From Aquisalimonas sp. (GTDB lineage Bacteria > Pseudomonadota > Gammaproteobacteria > Nitrococcales > Aquisalimonadaceae), in NCBI GenBank assembly GCA_007126095.1, contig SLBZ01000021.1:1-52071 (forward strand): a DNA stretch of 52,071 nt. The letters are read 5' to 3'. A model generated the notes under the pieces. That model ran no database searches, was not told the DNA's origin, and saw nothing but the letters and a program-made list of their open reading frames with translations. Shown in pieces: positions 26,905 through 33,744 of this stretch. Every line of letters starts with the position of its first letter. Position 1 is the first letter of the stretch. Both the position numbers and the translations under genes were made by a program.

Positions 26905-27129
26905 TCAGCGGCGACGGCGCAGAATCCAGCCCGTGAAGCCAATGACCACCCCCCAGGAAATAAAGAGATACACGTACAGCAGCGGCAGCCCGAAGACCAG
27001 CCTGTCGCCGGTGAACAGTGACAGGATCGGGTAGTTGAACAGCAGGGCAGCCAGTACGAACAGCGCCACCAGGCGTTCGCTCCGACGTGTTGCGTTGCCG
27101 ATCCCGGATCTGCCGATGCGGCTACCCAT
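26905..27129 (-). CDS. Small two-helix membrane protein between response regulator and kinase
   Basis: This is a 74-residue protein with a basic N-terminus, two hydrophobic helices (about residues 20-38 and 45-68) and a WILRRRR tail. It lies 2 bases after the response regulator and 9 bases before the transporter-kinase, so it is translationally coupled with both. Small hydrophobic ORFs (CbrX) precede cbrA in pseudomonads. This gene may be an analogue, but that is inferred from size and position, not from sequence similarity I can prove. Confidence 0.7.
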   Translation of the reverse strand: MGSRIGRSGIGNATRRSERLVALFVLAALLFNYPILSLFTGDRLVFGLPLLYVYLFISWGVVIGFTGWILRRRR

Positions 27130-27131
27130 GG

Positions 27132-27506
27132 CTACGAGCGGTCACCCAGCAGCTCGCCGACCTTGTCCACCACATCCTGGGTGGAGAACGGCTTGGTAAT
27201 GTAATCGTCGGCGCCGAGAGAGAGGCCTTTCTCCCGTTCCACATCGCGCCCCTTGGCGGTGAGCATGACAATCCGCATGTTTGCGTAGTCCGCGTTCTCG
27301 CGCAGGGTCTGGCAGACCTGATAGCCATCCTTGCGGGGCATCATCACGTCGAGCAGCACCAAGTCCGGCCGTTGCCGGTCGACAGCTGTCAACGCCTGTT
27401 CGCCGTCCGTTGCCGTCTCCACGTCGTAGCCGTTCTTCTTCATGAGAAACTCGAGGGACAGGACAATGTTCGGCTCGTCGTCAACGATCAGGATGCGTTT
27501 CGGCAT
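27132..27506 (-). CDS. Single-domain (REC-only) response regulator
   Basis: This 124-residue receiver domain has no output domain. All catalytic residues are present: acidic pair D9/D10, phospho-acceptor D53 in LVLLDVMMPRKDG, T83 and K105 in DDYITKPFS. It is the first gene of the operon leading to the transporter-fused kinase, so that kinase is its likely partner. Without a DNA-binding domain it must act by protein contact, in a phosphorelay, or as a phosphate sink. A good AGGAG ribosome site precedes the ATG. Confidence 0.92.
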   Translation of the reverse strand: MPKRILIVDDEPNIVLSLEFLMKKNGYDVETATDGEQALTAVDRQRPDLVLLDVMMPRKDGYQVCQTLRENADYANMRIVMLTAKGRDVEREKGLSLGADDYITKPFSTQDVVDKVGELLGDRS

Positions 27507-27617
27507 CGTTTCTCCTCGCCATCGTTGTTGTCGGGCCCGGCGTCCCCGGCCGGGACCCGCTCCACTTTGCGACTATTATGGCTGTTGAAAACGACCCCGT
27601 CGCGCCCGTGCGCATGC

Positions 27618-27646
27618 TGTGTCGCCAGGTGTTACCTGGCGACACA
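27618..27646. repeat. 13-bp perfect inverted repeat, 3-base spacer
   Basis: TGTGTCGCCAGGT (27618-27630) is followed by GTT and then its exact complement ACCTGGCGACACA (27634-27646). There is no T-run on either side, so it is not a standard terminator. It starts 112 bases upstream of the REC gene and could be an operator or an mRNA hairpin. Confidence 0.8.
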
Positions 27647-27744
27647 GGGGCGTTACAAAGCGTGACAAACGGAGCCCGTGAAAGGCCGGTTTGAGGCGGT
27701 CGAAACAGGCCGAATCATTGGCGACCGCGGCCTTTCCCGGAGGC

Positions 27745-27827
27745 GGTGGATCTGAAGATCCACCCTACGCGCCTTGCCGTTCATCCCGCCGTGTCGTCCA
27801 GGCGTAGGGTGGACCTTCAGGTCAACC
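27745..27827 (+). repeat. REP-like double-hairpin repeat, copy 1
   Basis: The left arm is the near-palindrome GGTGGATCTGAAGATCCACC followed by CTACGC (27745-27770). The right arm (27802-27827) starts GCGTAG and continues with a second palindrome, GGTGGACCT TC AGGTCAACC. The arms are inverted relative to each other and enclose 31 non-conserved bases. A second copy in the same orientation lies at 35587. The right-arm stem carries one mismatch here. Confidence 0.85.
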
Positions 27828-27891
27828 ACGTTCTCCCGCCCCCCCAAGCATATCGACGGGTCCGGGGCCGCCTCATGGATCGAAACCGAGG

Positions 27892-27920
27892 TTGACCGGG
27901 AGTCTACCCGCGAGTATAGA
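27892..27920 (+). promoter_or_regulatory. Strong sigma-70 promoter of the TetR gene
   Basis: TTGACC (27892-27897) and TATAGA (27915-27920) are exactly 17 bases apart. The start near 27927 leaves a leader of about 60 bases. It may drive only the TetR gene or the whole importer module. Confidence 0.7.
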
Positions 27921-27942
27921 ATCGACTGGAAAGAAACATCCA

Positions 27943-27962
27943 GACCGGCGGTCGAACCGGTC
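27943..27962. promoter_or_regulatory. Possible TetR operator
   Basis: GACCGG (27943-27948) and CCGGTC (27957-27962) form an inverted repeat with an 8-base spacer, about 16 bases after the predicted transcription start. Position and size suit autorepression by the TetR protein. This is inference only. Confidence 0.35.
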
Positions 27963-27985
27963 GGATGCATCGGGGGAGAGTCTGC

Positions 27986-28675
27986 TTGGCCGATTCAAGC
28001 GAACAACCGCACGTCACGTCGCCCTGGCAGCCCGCCGGGGAGCGTGGCAGCCAGCGCCAGCAGAAACGCGAGGCCGTTCTGCTGGCGGCGGTGCGGTCGT
28101 TCAACGAGAATGGCTTTCACGCCACCTCGCTGGAGCAGGTCGCCGTAACGCTGAACGTCACGAAACCCACGATCTACCACTACTTCAGCAGCAAGGACGA
28201 AATCCTGTTCGAGTGCACGCGCCGTGGACTGGAGCGGATCCGCGAGGTCGCGGGTCGCTGCCGGCCCGGGCAGACGGGGCTGGAGCGGTTGACCTCGATC
28301 ATGCGTGACTATGCCGTGATCATGACCGAGGATTTCGGCAAGTGCGTGACGCGGGTGGGCGACAACGAACTGGCGCCGGAGAGCAGGCTCAAGCAGCGCG
28401 CCATCAAGCGCGAGATCGATGCCACCGTGCGCCGCGTGGTGGAAGAGGGGATCAAGGACGGCTCCATCATCGACCGCGACGTGCGGCTGCTGACGTTCAC
28501 GCTCACCGGCGCGCTGAACTGGATCGCCAAGTGGCACGAGCCGGATGGCCGGTACACCGCTGAGGCGGTGGCCGATGAGTGCGTCGACATGCTGGTCCAC
28601 GGCCTGGCGCCACGGGAGCATGACCCGGCGTCCATGGCACAGCCGGGGCGCGGGACCGGAAACAATACGCCGTAA
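27986..28675 (+). CDS. TetR family transcriptional regulator
   Basis: The product has about 229 residues with an N-terminal TetR helix-turn-helix (FNENGFHATSLEQVAVTLNVTKPTIYHYFSS in parts, about residues 40-75) and a ligand-binding helical C-terminus. The TTG at 27986 is chosen because GGGGGAG at 27972-27978 is ideally spaced before it; an ATG at 27965 would add seven residues but has no ribosome site. It precedes an importer and acyl-CoA synthetase operon and probably represses it until a CoA ester or acid binds. The sequence does not show the ligand. Confidence 0.87.
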   Translation: MADSSEQPHVTSPWQPAGERGSQRQQKREAVLLAAVRSFNENGFHATSLEQVAVTLNVTKPTIYHYFSSKDEILFECTRRGLERIREVAGRCRPGQTGLERLTSIMRDYAVIMTEDFGKCVTRVGDNELAPESRLKQRAIKREIDATVRRVVEEGIKDGSIIDRDVRLLTFTLTGALNWIAKWHEPDGRYTAEAVADECVDMLVHGLAPREHDPASMAQPGRGTGNNTP

Positions 28676-28720
28676 CAGCGGCAGGGGCATGCACCCCATC
28701 AATCATAAAAGGTGATCGCA

Positions 28721-28810
28721 ATGACGAATCACCAACGGAGGAGATGCATCATGATCAACCCTGGACGGGTCCGTCAGGACTCACCGTTGCAGTGCCCTGA
28801 TTCGCGGTAG
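28721..28810 (+). CDS. Possible leader peptide or small protein before the importer genes
   Basis: An ATG at 28721 opens a 29-codon frame ending at 28810. An internal ATG at 28751 has a near-perfect ribosome site (GGAGGA 28737-28742, 8-base spacing) and would give the 19-residue peptide MINPGRVRQDSPLQCPDSR. The peptide resembles nothing I recognise. The case rests on the ribosome site and on the position before a hairpin and livG-like gene. Confidence 0.3.
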   Translation: MTNHQRRRCIMINPGRVRQDSPLQCPDSR

Positions 28811-28853
28811 CAGCCGCCGGGTGTGTGTCGCCCGGGTGGCCTGAGTCGACCGT

Positions 28854-28874
28854 GCCGGCGGGGGAACCGCCGGC
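28854..28874 (+). promoter_or_regulatory. Hairpin before the livG-like gene
   Basis: GCCGGCGG (28854-28861) pairs perfectly with CCGCCGGC (28867-28874) around a 5-base loop, ending 19 bases before the GGAG ribosome site. There is no T-run. It could stabilise the message or modulate translation. Confidence 0.5.
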
Positions 28875-28901
28875 GTGCACGAGTCAATCGGTGGAGCTGC
28901 A

Positions 28902-29714
28902 ATGACTATTCTCGAAGTGGATGGCTTTTCGCTGTCGTTCGGTGGCGTTCATGCGTTGCGGGACGTCAGCCTGACGGTAGCGGAGGGCAGTATCACGGCA
29001 GTGATCGGGCCCAATGGCGCCGGCAAGACCTCGCTGTTCAACTCCATCTCCGGTTTCTACCGCCCGCAGAAGGGGCGCGTGACGCTCTCGGGGCAGGACG
29101 TGACCCGAGTGCCGGCGCCGCGCCGCGCGGCCATGGGGCTCGGACGTACGTTCCAGAACATCGCCCTGTTCCGCGGCATGACCGTTATGGACAACGTCAA
29201 GCTGGGGGCGCACGTGCGCATGCGCACCGGTCCCATGAGCGCCATGTTCTACATGGGCCGGGCCCGGCGCGAGGAGGTGCGTGTGCGCGCGGAGATCGAG
29301 CGCGAGGTGTTCGATTTCCTGGAGATCGACCACATCCGCCGCAGCCCCGTGGCGTCGCTGCCCTACGGCCTGCAGAAGCGGGTGGAGCTGGCCCGTGCCC
29401 TGGCGATGCGGCCGAAGGTCCTGATGCTCGACGAGCCGGTGGCCGGCATGAACCGAGAAGAGAAGGAGGACATGGCTCGCTTCATCCTGGACGTCAAGGA
29501 GCAGTGGGGCGTGACCGTGTTGATGGTCGAGCACGACATGGGCATGGTCATGGACATCTCCGACCGGGTTTACGTGCTCAACTTCGGTCAGCGGATTGCG
29601 GGTGGCACGCCGGCGGAGGTTCAGGCCAATCCGGAAGTGATCGAGGCGTATCTCGGCGCCGATGACATGACCACCCTGCGCGAGCGGCTGCGTGGCGAGA
29701 GGGGGGCTGCCTGA
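28902..29714 (+). CDS. Branched-chain-type ABC transporter ATPase (LivG-like)
   Basis: This is one of two ATPases of a HAAT-type importer, with 270 residues from the ATG at 28902 (GGAG at 28893-28896). Walker A is GPNGAGKTS (about residue 36). The LivG-type insertion and Walker B VLMLDEPVAGMN are clear, and the switch is VEHDM. The signature motif is unusual: SLPYGLQKRVE takes the place of LSxGxQ, as is common in LivG. The C-terminus EVIEAYLG is typical. Its stop overlaps the next start by one base. Association with an acyl-CoA synthetase suggests the cargo is a carboxylic acid, not necessarily an amino acid. Confidence 0.92.
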   Translation: MTILEVDGFSLSFGGVHALRDVSLTVAEGSITAVIGPNGAGKTSLFNSISGFYRPQKGRVTLSGQDVTRVPAPRRAAMGLGRTFQNIALFRGMTVMDNVKLGAHVRMRTGPMSAMFYMGRARREEVRVRAEIEREVFDFLEIDHIRRSPVASLPYGLQKRVELARALAMRPKVLMLDEPVAGMNREEKEDMARFILDVKEQWGVTVLMVEHDMGMVMDISDRVYVLNFGQRIAGGTPAEVQANPEVIEAYLGADDMTTLRERLRGERGAA

Positions 29715-30592
29715 TGGACTGGCTTTTCTTTTTCGAGGTCAGCCTGGCCGGGCTGGGGTTCGGTGCGCTTTACGCCCTGACCGGGGTGGCGTTCGTGGTC
29801 ATCTACAAGGCCACCCGGGTGATCAACCTTGCCATGGGCGAGATGCTCATGTTCGGGGCCTACCTGTTCTTCGGCTTCGCGGCCGGCTTCATGTTGCCCG
29901 TCTGGCTCGCCATCGTGCTGGCGCTGGCCGGCGGGGCGCTGCTGGGGCTGACGCTTGAGCGTCTCGTGATCCGGCCACTGCTGGGCGAGAATCCGATCTC
30001 CGTGTTCATGGTCACGATTGGCCTGGCCAGCGTTCTCGTGGGGCTGGTGGAGATCATCTGGACTGCTGCGCCCCGCAGCCTGCCCGGTTTCCTGCCGGAC
30101 GACCCGATCTTCATTGGTGACGCCTTCGTCGCGCCCAAGACGTTCTGGAGCTTCATCATCGCCGGCGTGGTCATCGCCGTGTTCCTGGTGCTGTTCCGGT
30201 TCTGGCGGGGTGGTGTGGCACTGCGGGCGACGGCATCGGACCAGGGCGCCGCCTATGCCATGGGGATCAACGTGCCGGCGGTCTACAGCCTCTCCTGGGG
30301 GCTGGCGGGCATGCTGGCCGCCGGTGCCGGCCTGCTGCTCGGCTCCATCGCGGGGATTTCCTCGGAGATGGGCTTTTTCGGGCTCACGGTTCTGGTGGTG
30401 GTGATCGTCGGTGGCCTGGACAGCGTGCTGGGCGCCCTGGTGGCGGGGCTTCTGATCGGCTGGATCGAATCCCTCGCCGGTGTGTACCTGGGCGGCGAGT
30501 ACGAGCATCTGGTCACTTTTATCATCCTCATGGTCGTGCTGCTGTTGCGGCCTTGGGGCCTGTTCGGCACCCGTGAAATCGAGCGGTTATAA
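29714..30592 (+). CDS. Branched-chain-type ABC transporter permease (LivH-like)
   Basis: This 292-residue inner-membrane permease has about eight hydrophobic helices. Family features are the N-terminal GLGFGALYALTGVAFVVIYKA, the INLAMGEMLMFGAY segment, and the cytoplasmic coupling loop near GVALRATASDQGAAYAMGIN. The ATG overlaps the stop of the ATPase gene (TGATG), so they are translationally coupled. It forms the channel with the LivM-like protein encoded 3 bases downstream. Confidence 0.93.
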   Translation: MDWLFFFEVSLAGLGFGALYALTGVAFVVIYKATRVINLAMGEMLMFGAYLFFGFAAGFMLPVWLAIVLALAGGALLGLTLERLVIRPLLGENPISVFMVTIGLASVLVGLVEIIWTAAPRSLPGFLPDDPIFIGDAFVAPKTFWSFIIAGVVIAVFLVLFRFWRGGVALRATASDQGAAYAMGINVPAVYSLSWGLAGMLAAGAGLLLGSIAGISSEMGFFGLTVLVVVIVGGLDSVLGALVAGLLIGWIESLAGVYLGGEYEHLVTFIILMVVLLLRPWGLFGTREIERL

Positions 30593-30594
30593 CC

Positions 30595-31638
30595 ATGCGT
30601 ATCGGATCTCCCAAGGAAACCTACGCCGCCGACGAGAGCCTGTTCCGGACGCGGACGCAATGGGTGTGGTTCGGCATCCTGCTGCTGTCGCTGGTGCTTT
30701 ACCCGTTCATGGCCAATCTGTACTGGCTCTACCTGGTGTGCCTGATCTGCATCAACATCATCAGCGCCACCGGCCTGAACATCCTCACGGGCTATACCGG
30801 GCAGGTGAGTCTCGGGCAGGCGGCGTTCATGGGCGTTGGCGCCTATACCGTCGCCTGGCTGGATAACAACGCCAGCACGCCCTTCATCATGAACCTGCTG
30901 GCCGCCGGCGCGGTGACCACGGTTGTCGGCATCATCGCCGGCCTGCCCAGCCTGCGGGTGAAGGGGTTGTATCTCGCCATCGCCACCATCGCGGCGTCGT
31001 TCATCCTGCAGTTCATCTTCATCAACTGGGAGAGCGTCACCCGCGGAACCCGCGGCATCAATATCGAGCCGCCGACACTGTTCGGCGTGGAGTTCGACAA
31101 CCCGGACACCTTCTACTGGCTGGTGGTGCCGGTCACGGTGGTGATGCTGATCCTGGCCGCGAACCTGTTCCGCACCCGGGTGGGGCGGGCGTTCATTGCC
31201 ATCCGCGACCGTGACATCTCGGCCTCGGTGCTGGGGATCAACCTGCCCCTGTACAAGCTCATGAGCTTCGCCATCGCGTCCTTCTACGCGGGGATTGCGG
31301 GCGGGTTCTACGCCTACTTCTACGGCTCGATCAATCCCGAGAGCTTCCCGCTGCTCCTGTCGATCTTCTTCCTGGCCGCGATCATCGTCGGTGGCCTGGG
31401 GACGATTCTTGGCAGCATTCTCGGGGCGGTGTTCATGACGCTCACGCCGGAGCTGCTGCGCTACGGCGTCGATGTGCTGGAACCATTCGTCCACGATGCC
31501 TCGGCGCTGCTGTCGCCGGTGCGCACCATGGTCTTTGGTCTGCTGATCGTTGGCTTTCTGCTGTTCGAGCCCCACGGGCTGGCGGAGATCTGGCGGCGTA
31601 TACGGCGTTTCTTCCATCTGTGGCCGTTCCGTAACTAG
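30595..31638 (+). CDS. Branched-chain-type ABC transporter permease (LivM-like)
   Basis: This 347-residue permease has about nine or ten hydrophobic segments and a charged N-terminal tail of 25 residues. The segments ATGLNILTGYTGQVSLGQAA and GRAFIAIRDRDISASVLGIN (coupling loop) are diagnostic of LivM. It starts 3 bases after the LivH-like gene and pairs with it. The binding-protein gene follows after 33 bases with its own strong ribosome site, consistent with higher expression of the binding protein. Confidence 0.93.
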   Translation: MRIGSPKETYAADESLFRTRTQWVWFGILLLSLVLYPFMANLYWLYLVCLICINIISATGLNILTGYTGQVSLGQAAFMGVGAYTVAWLDNNASTPFIMNLLAAGAVTTVVGIIAGLPSLRVKGLYLAIATIAASFILQFIFINWESVTRGTRGINIEPPTLFGVEFDNPDTFYWLVVPVTVVMLILAANLFRTRVGRAFIAIRDRDISASVLGINLPLYKLMSFAIASFYAGIAGGFYAYFYGSINPESFPLLLSIFFLAAIIVGGLGTILGSILGAVFMTLTPELLRYGVDVLEPFVHDASALLSPVRTMVFGLLIVGFLLFEPHGLAEIWRRIRRFFHLWPFRN

Positions 31639-31670
31639 CCGCTGTCAGTCAGCGGCAGGAGGGTGATTCC

Positions 31671-32903
31671 ATGTCCATGAGAAAACGTACCAGTGAGCTG
31701 TTTCTTGGCACCGCGTCCGCGGCGCTGCTGGCGCTGATGACGGCAAGCACCGTGTTGGCCGATCAGCCGGACGAGGCCGAGGTCGGGGTCGATGCGGACG
31801 AGGAGGACGCCATTGTCATCGGCGGCTCCATCCCCATGACCGGGGTGTTCGCCTTCGCCGGTCTGCAGTTCAACGACGGGATCCGCGATTTCGTGCGCTG
31901 GGCGAACGAAGAGAAAGGCGGAGTCAATGGCCGCAAGTTCCGTTACGTGGGACAGGATACCGGCTATGACGCCGACCAATCCGTGGGGGTGTTCCGGCGC
32001 ATCACCAGCCGGGAGGATGTGGACTTCTACTTCGGCGATTCCACGGCATTCTCTCAGAGCATCAACTCGGCGCTGAACCGGCGTGACATTCTCATGACTG
32101 GGGCTTCGTTTGCATCGGAGTTGAACAACCCGGAGCAGTATCCGCTGCAGTTCCTGTTGGGACCGGATTACACCGAACAGGTGGGCATTCTGCTGAACTA
32201 CATCGCCGAGGAGGATCCGGGTGCCCGGGTGGCGCTGGTTCATTCCGATACCGAGTTCGGTCGTGACCCCATCCGCGCCAGTGAGGAGATGGCTGAGGAA
32301 CTGGGCCTTGAGCACGTCGAGACCATTGTCACGCCGGCGGGCGCTTCGGACATTTCCTCTGCGGCGTTGGAGCTGCGCCGGGCGCGTCCGGACTACACCA
32401 TCTTCCATGGCTACATCCTTTCCCCGATCCCGGACTTCATTCAGCGCGCCCGGCAGATGGGCATGGATACCCGGTTCATGGGCACGATCTACACCATGGA
32501 CCAGGGCATCATCGACGAAATGGGTGATGCGGGTGACGGCTTCATGGGCGTGATGCCGTACCGGTACTACTACGACGAAGAGGCTCCGGACACCGAGGTC
32601 TTCGGTGCGATTCACGAGATGCACGACGAGTATCGCGCCACCACCTACACCCAGGGCTGGCTGGCCGGCATGCTGCTGATGCAGATTGCCCAGGCCACCC
32701 TGGACGCCGGAGACGAGCTGACCGGGACCAATATGCGCAAGGCGCTGGATTCGCTGGAAGACATCGATACCGGCGGCATCATTGGCGTGCCGGTGACCTT
32801 CCGTGGCAACTCTATCCCCGTGGGCCGGATCTACCGCGCCGACGCGGAAGAAGGCCGGATGGTGCCGGTCTCCGACTGGATTGACCTGGACGAGACGGAC
32901 TGA
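31671..32903 (+). CDS. Periplasmic substrate-binding protein (LivK-like)
   Basis: The product has 410 residues with a signal peptide ending near LADQ (residue 32), then a very acidic linker (DEAEVGVDADEED) and a type I periplasmic binding fold starting at IVIGGSIPMTG. The Peripla_BP_6 hallmarks are visible: VNGRKFRYVGQDTGYD and ARVALVHSDTEFGRD. GGAGG lies well placed before the ATG at 31671. It determines the substrate of the importer, which I infer to be an organic acid because a ligase gene ends the operon. The acidic N-terminus is in keeping with a halophilic host. Confidence 0.92.
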   Translation: MSMRKRTSELFLGTASAALLALMTASTVLADQPDEAEVGVDADEEDAIVIGGSIPMTGVFAFAGLQFNDGIRDFVRWANEEKGGVNGRKFRYVGQDTGYDADQSVGVFRRITSREDVDFYFGDSTAFSQSINSALNRRDILMTGASFASELNNPEQYPLQFLLGPDYTEQVGILLNYIAEEDPGARVALVHSDTEFGRDPIRASEEMAEELGLEHVETIVTPAGASDISSAALELRRARPDYTIFHGYILSPIPDFIQRARQMGMDTRFMGTIYTMDQGIIDEMGDAGDGFMGVMPYRYYYDEEAPDTEVFGAIHEMHDEYRATTYTQGWLAGMLLMQIAQATLDAGDELTGTNMRKALDSLEDIDTGGIIGVPVTFRGNSIPVGRIYRADAEEGRMVPVSDWIDLDETD

Positions 32904-32913
32904 GGAGGCCGCG

Positions 32914-33720
32914 GTGAGTGACCGGATTCTCGAAGTCAGCAACATCGAGGTGGTGTACAACCACACCGTGCAGGTGCTCCGGGGGTTGTCCCTGAGCGTC
33001 CCGCGCGGCGAGGTCGTGGCGCTGCTGGGCTCCAACGGCGCCGGCAAGTCCACCACCCTGAAGGCCATTGCCAACATCCTCTTCCTGGAGAACGGCGAGC
33101 TGTCTTCCGGGTCAATCCGGTTCGACGGCGATGCGGTGGGCTCGCGTCCCCCGCATCGCCTGGTTCGTGACGGGCTGTGCCACGTCATGGAGGGGCGGCG
33201 GGTGTTCGAAGACCTGACTGTGGAGGAGAACCTGGTGGCCGCGGGCTACGCCAGCAATGGCGGCTCCGGGCGCGCGGGACAGGACATGGTCTATGAGTAC
33301 TTCCCTCAGCTCTACTCCCGCCGGCGCTCCCTGGCCGGCTACCTGTCCGGCGGTGAGCAGCAGATGCTGGCCATCGGCCGGGGGCTGCTCGGCAAGCCCA
33401 GCATGATGCTACTGGACGAGCCCTCTCTGGGCCTGTCGCCGATGCTGGTGGAGGAGATCTTCGGCATCATCGCGCGCATCAACCGGGAGCAGGGCGTGGC
33501 CATGCTGCTGGTGGAGCAGAACGCCAACGTGGCGCTGGCGCTGGCATCCTACGGTTACATCATGGAGTCGGGCCGGGTGGTCATCGACGGGACGCCGGAG
33601 AAGCTCATGGCCGACGACGACGTGCGGGAGTTCTATCTGGGCAGTGGCGAGGCCGAGGGCGAGAGCAAGAGCTACCGCGAAGTGAAGCATTACAAACGCC
33701 GCAAGCGGTGGTTGTCTTGA
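32914..33720 (+). CDS. Branched-chain-type ABC transporter ATPase (LivF-like) with basic C-terminal tail
   Basis: This second ATPase has 268 residues from the GTG at 32914 (GAGGAGG at 32902-32908); the open frame upstream is out-of-frame binding-protein sequence. It has Walker A GSNGAGKST (about residue 39), signature YLSGGEQQML, Walker B MMLLDEPSLGLSP and switch VEQN. The last 20 residues (ESKSYREVKHYKRRKRWLS) form a basic tail beyond the usual LivF end. I recall similar tails in LivF proteins encoded beside acyl-CoA synthetases. It lies 24 bases before the synthetase gene. Confidence 0.92.
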   Translation: MSDRILEVSNIEVVYNHTVQVLRGLSLSVPRGEVVALLGSNGAGKSTTLKAIANILFLENGELSSGSIRFDGDAVGSRPPHRLVRDGLCHVMEGRRVFEDLTVEENLVAAGYASNGGSGRAGQDMVYEYFPQLYSRRRSLAGYLSGGEQQMLAIGRGLLGKPSMMLLDEPSLGLSPMLVEEIFGIIARINREQGVAMLLVEQNANVALALASYGYIMESGRVVIDGTPEKLMADDDVREFYLGSGEAEGESKSYREVKHYKRRKRWLS

Positions 33721-33744
33721 GCCGCCGCAACGGAGGGATGTTCA

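Larger units (their letters stand above)
27507..27985. other. Intergenic region between divergent REC and TetR genes
   Basis: This 479-base stretch has no credible gene. It holds a 13-bp perfect inverted repeat, one copy of a REP-like repeat and the TetR promoter, each listed separately. No good promoter for the minus-strand operon was found. A weak CATAAT-type element lies near 27577-27582 on the minus strand. Confidence 0.7.

Noticed and set aside
25765..27021. A 418-codon plus-strand frame opposite the transporter-kinase
   Set aside because: Its composition is that of a shadow frame, and the minus-strand kinase has all its motifs in order over the same bases.
27745..27827. CRISPR-like or insertion-sequence interpretation of the palindromic repeat
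   Set aside because: There are only two copies 7.8 kb apart, no regular spacer array, no transposase gene and no target duplication visible. A REP-like element fits better.
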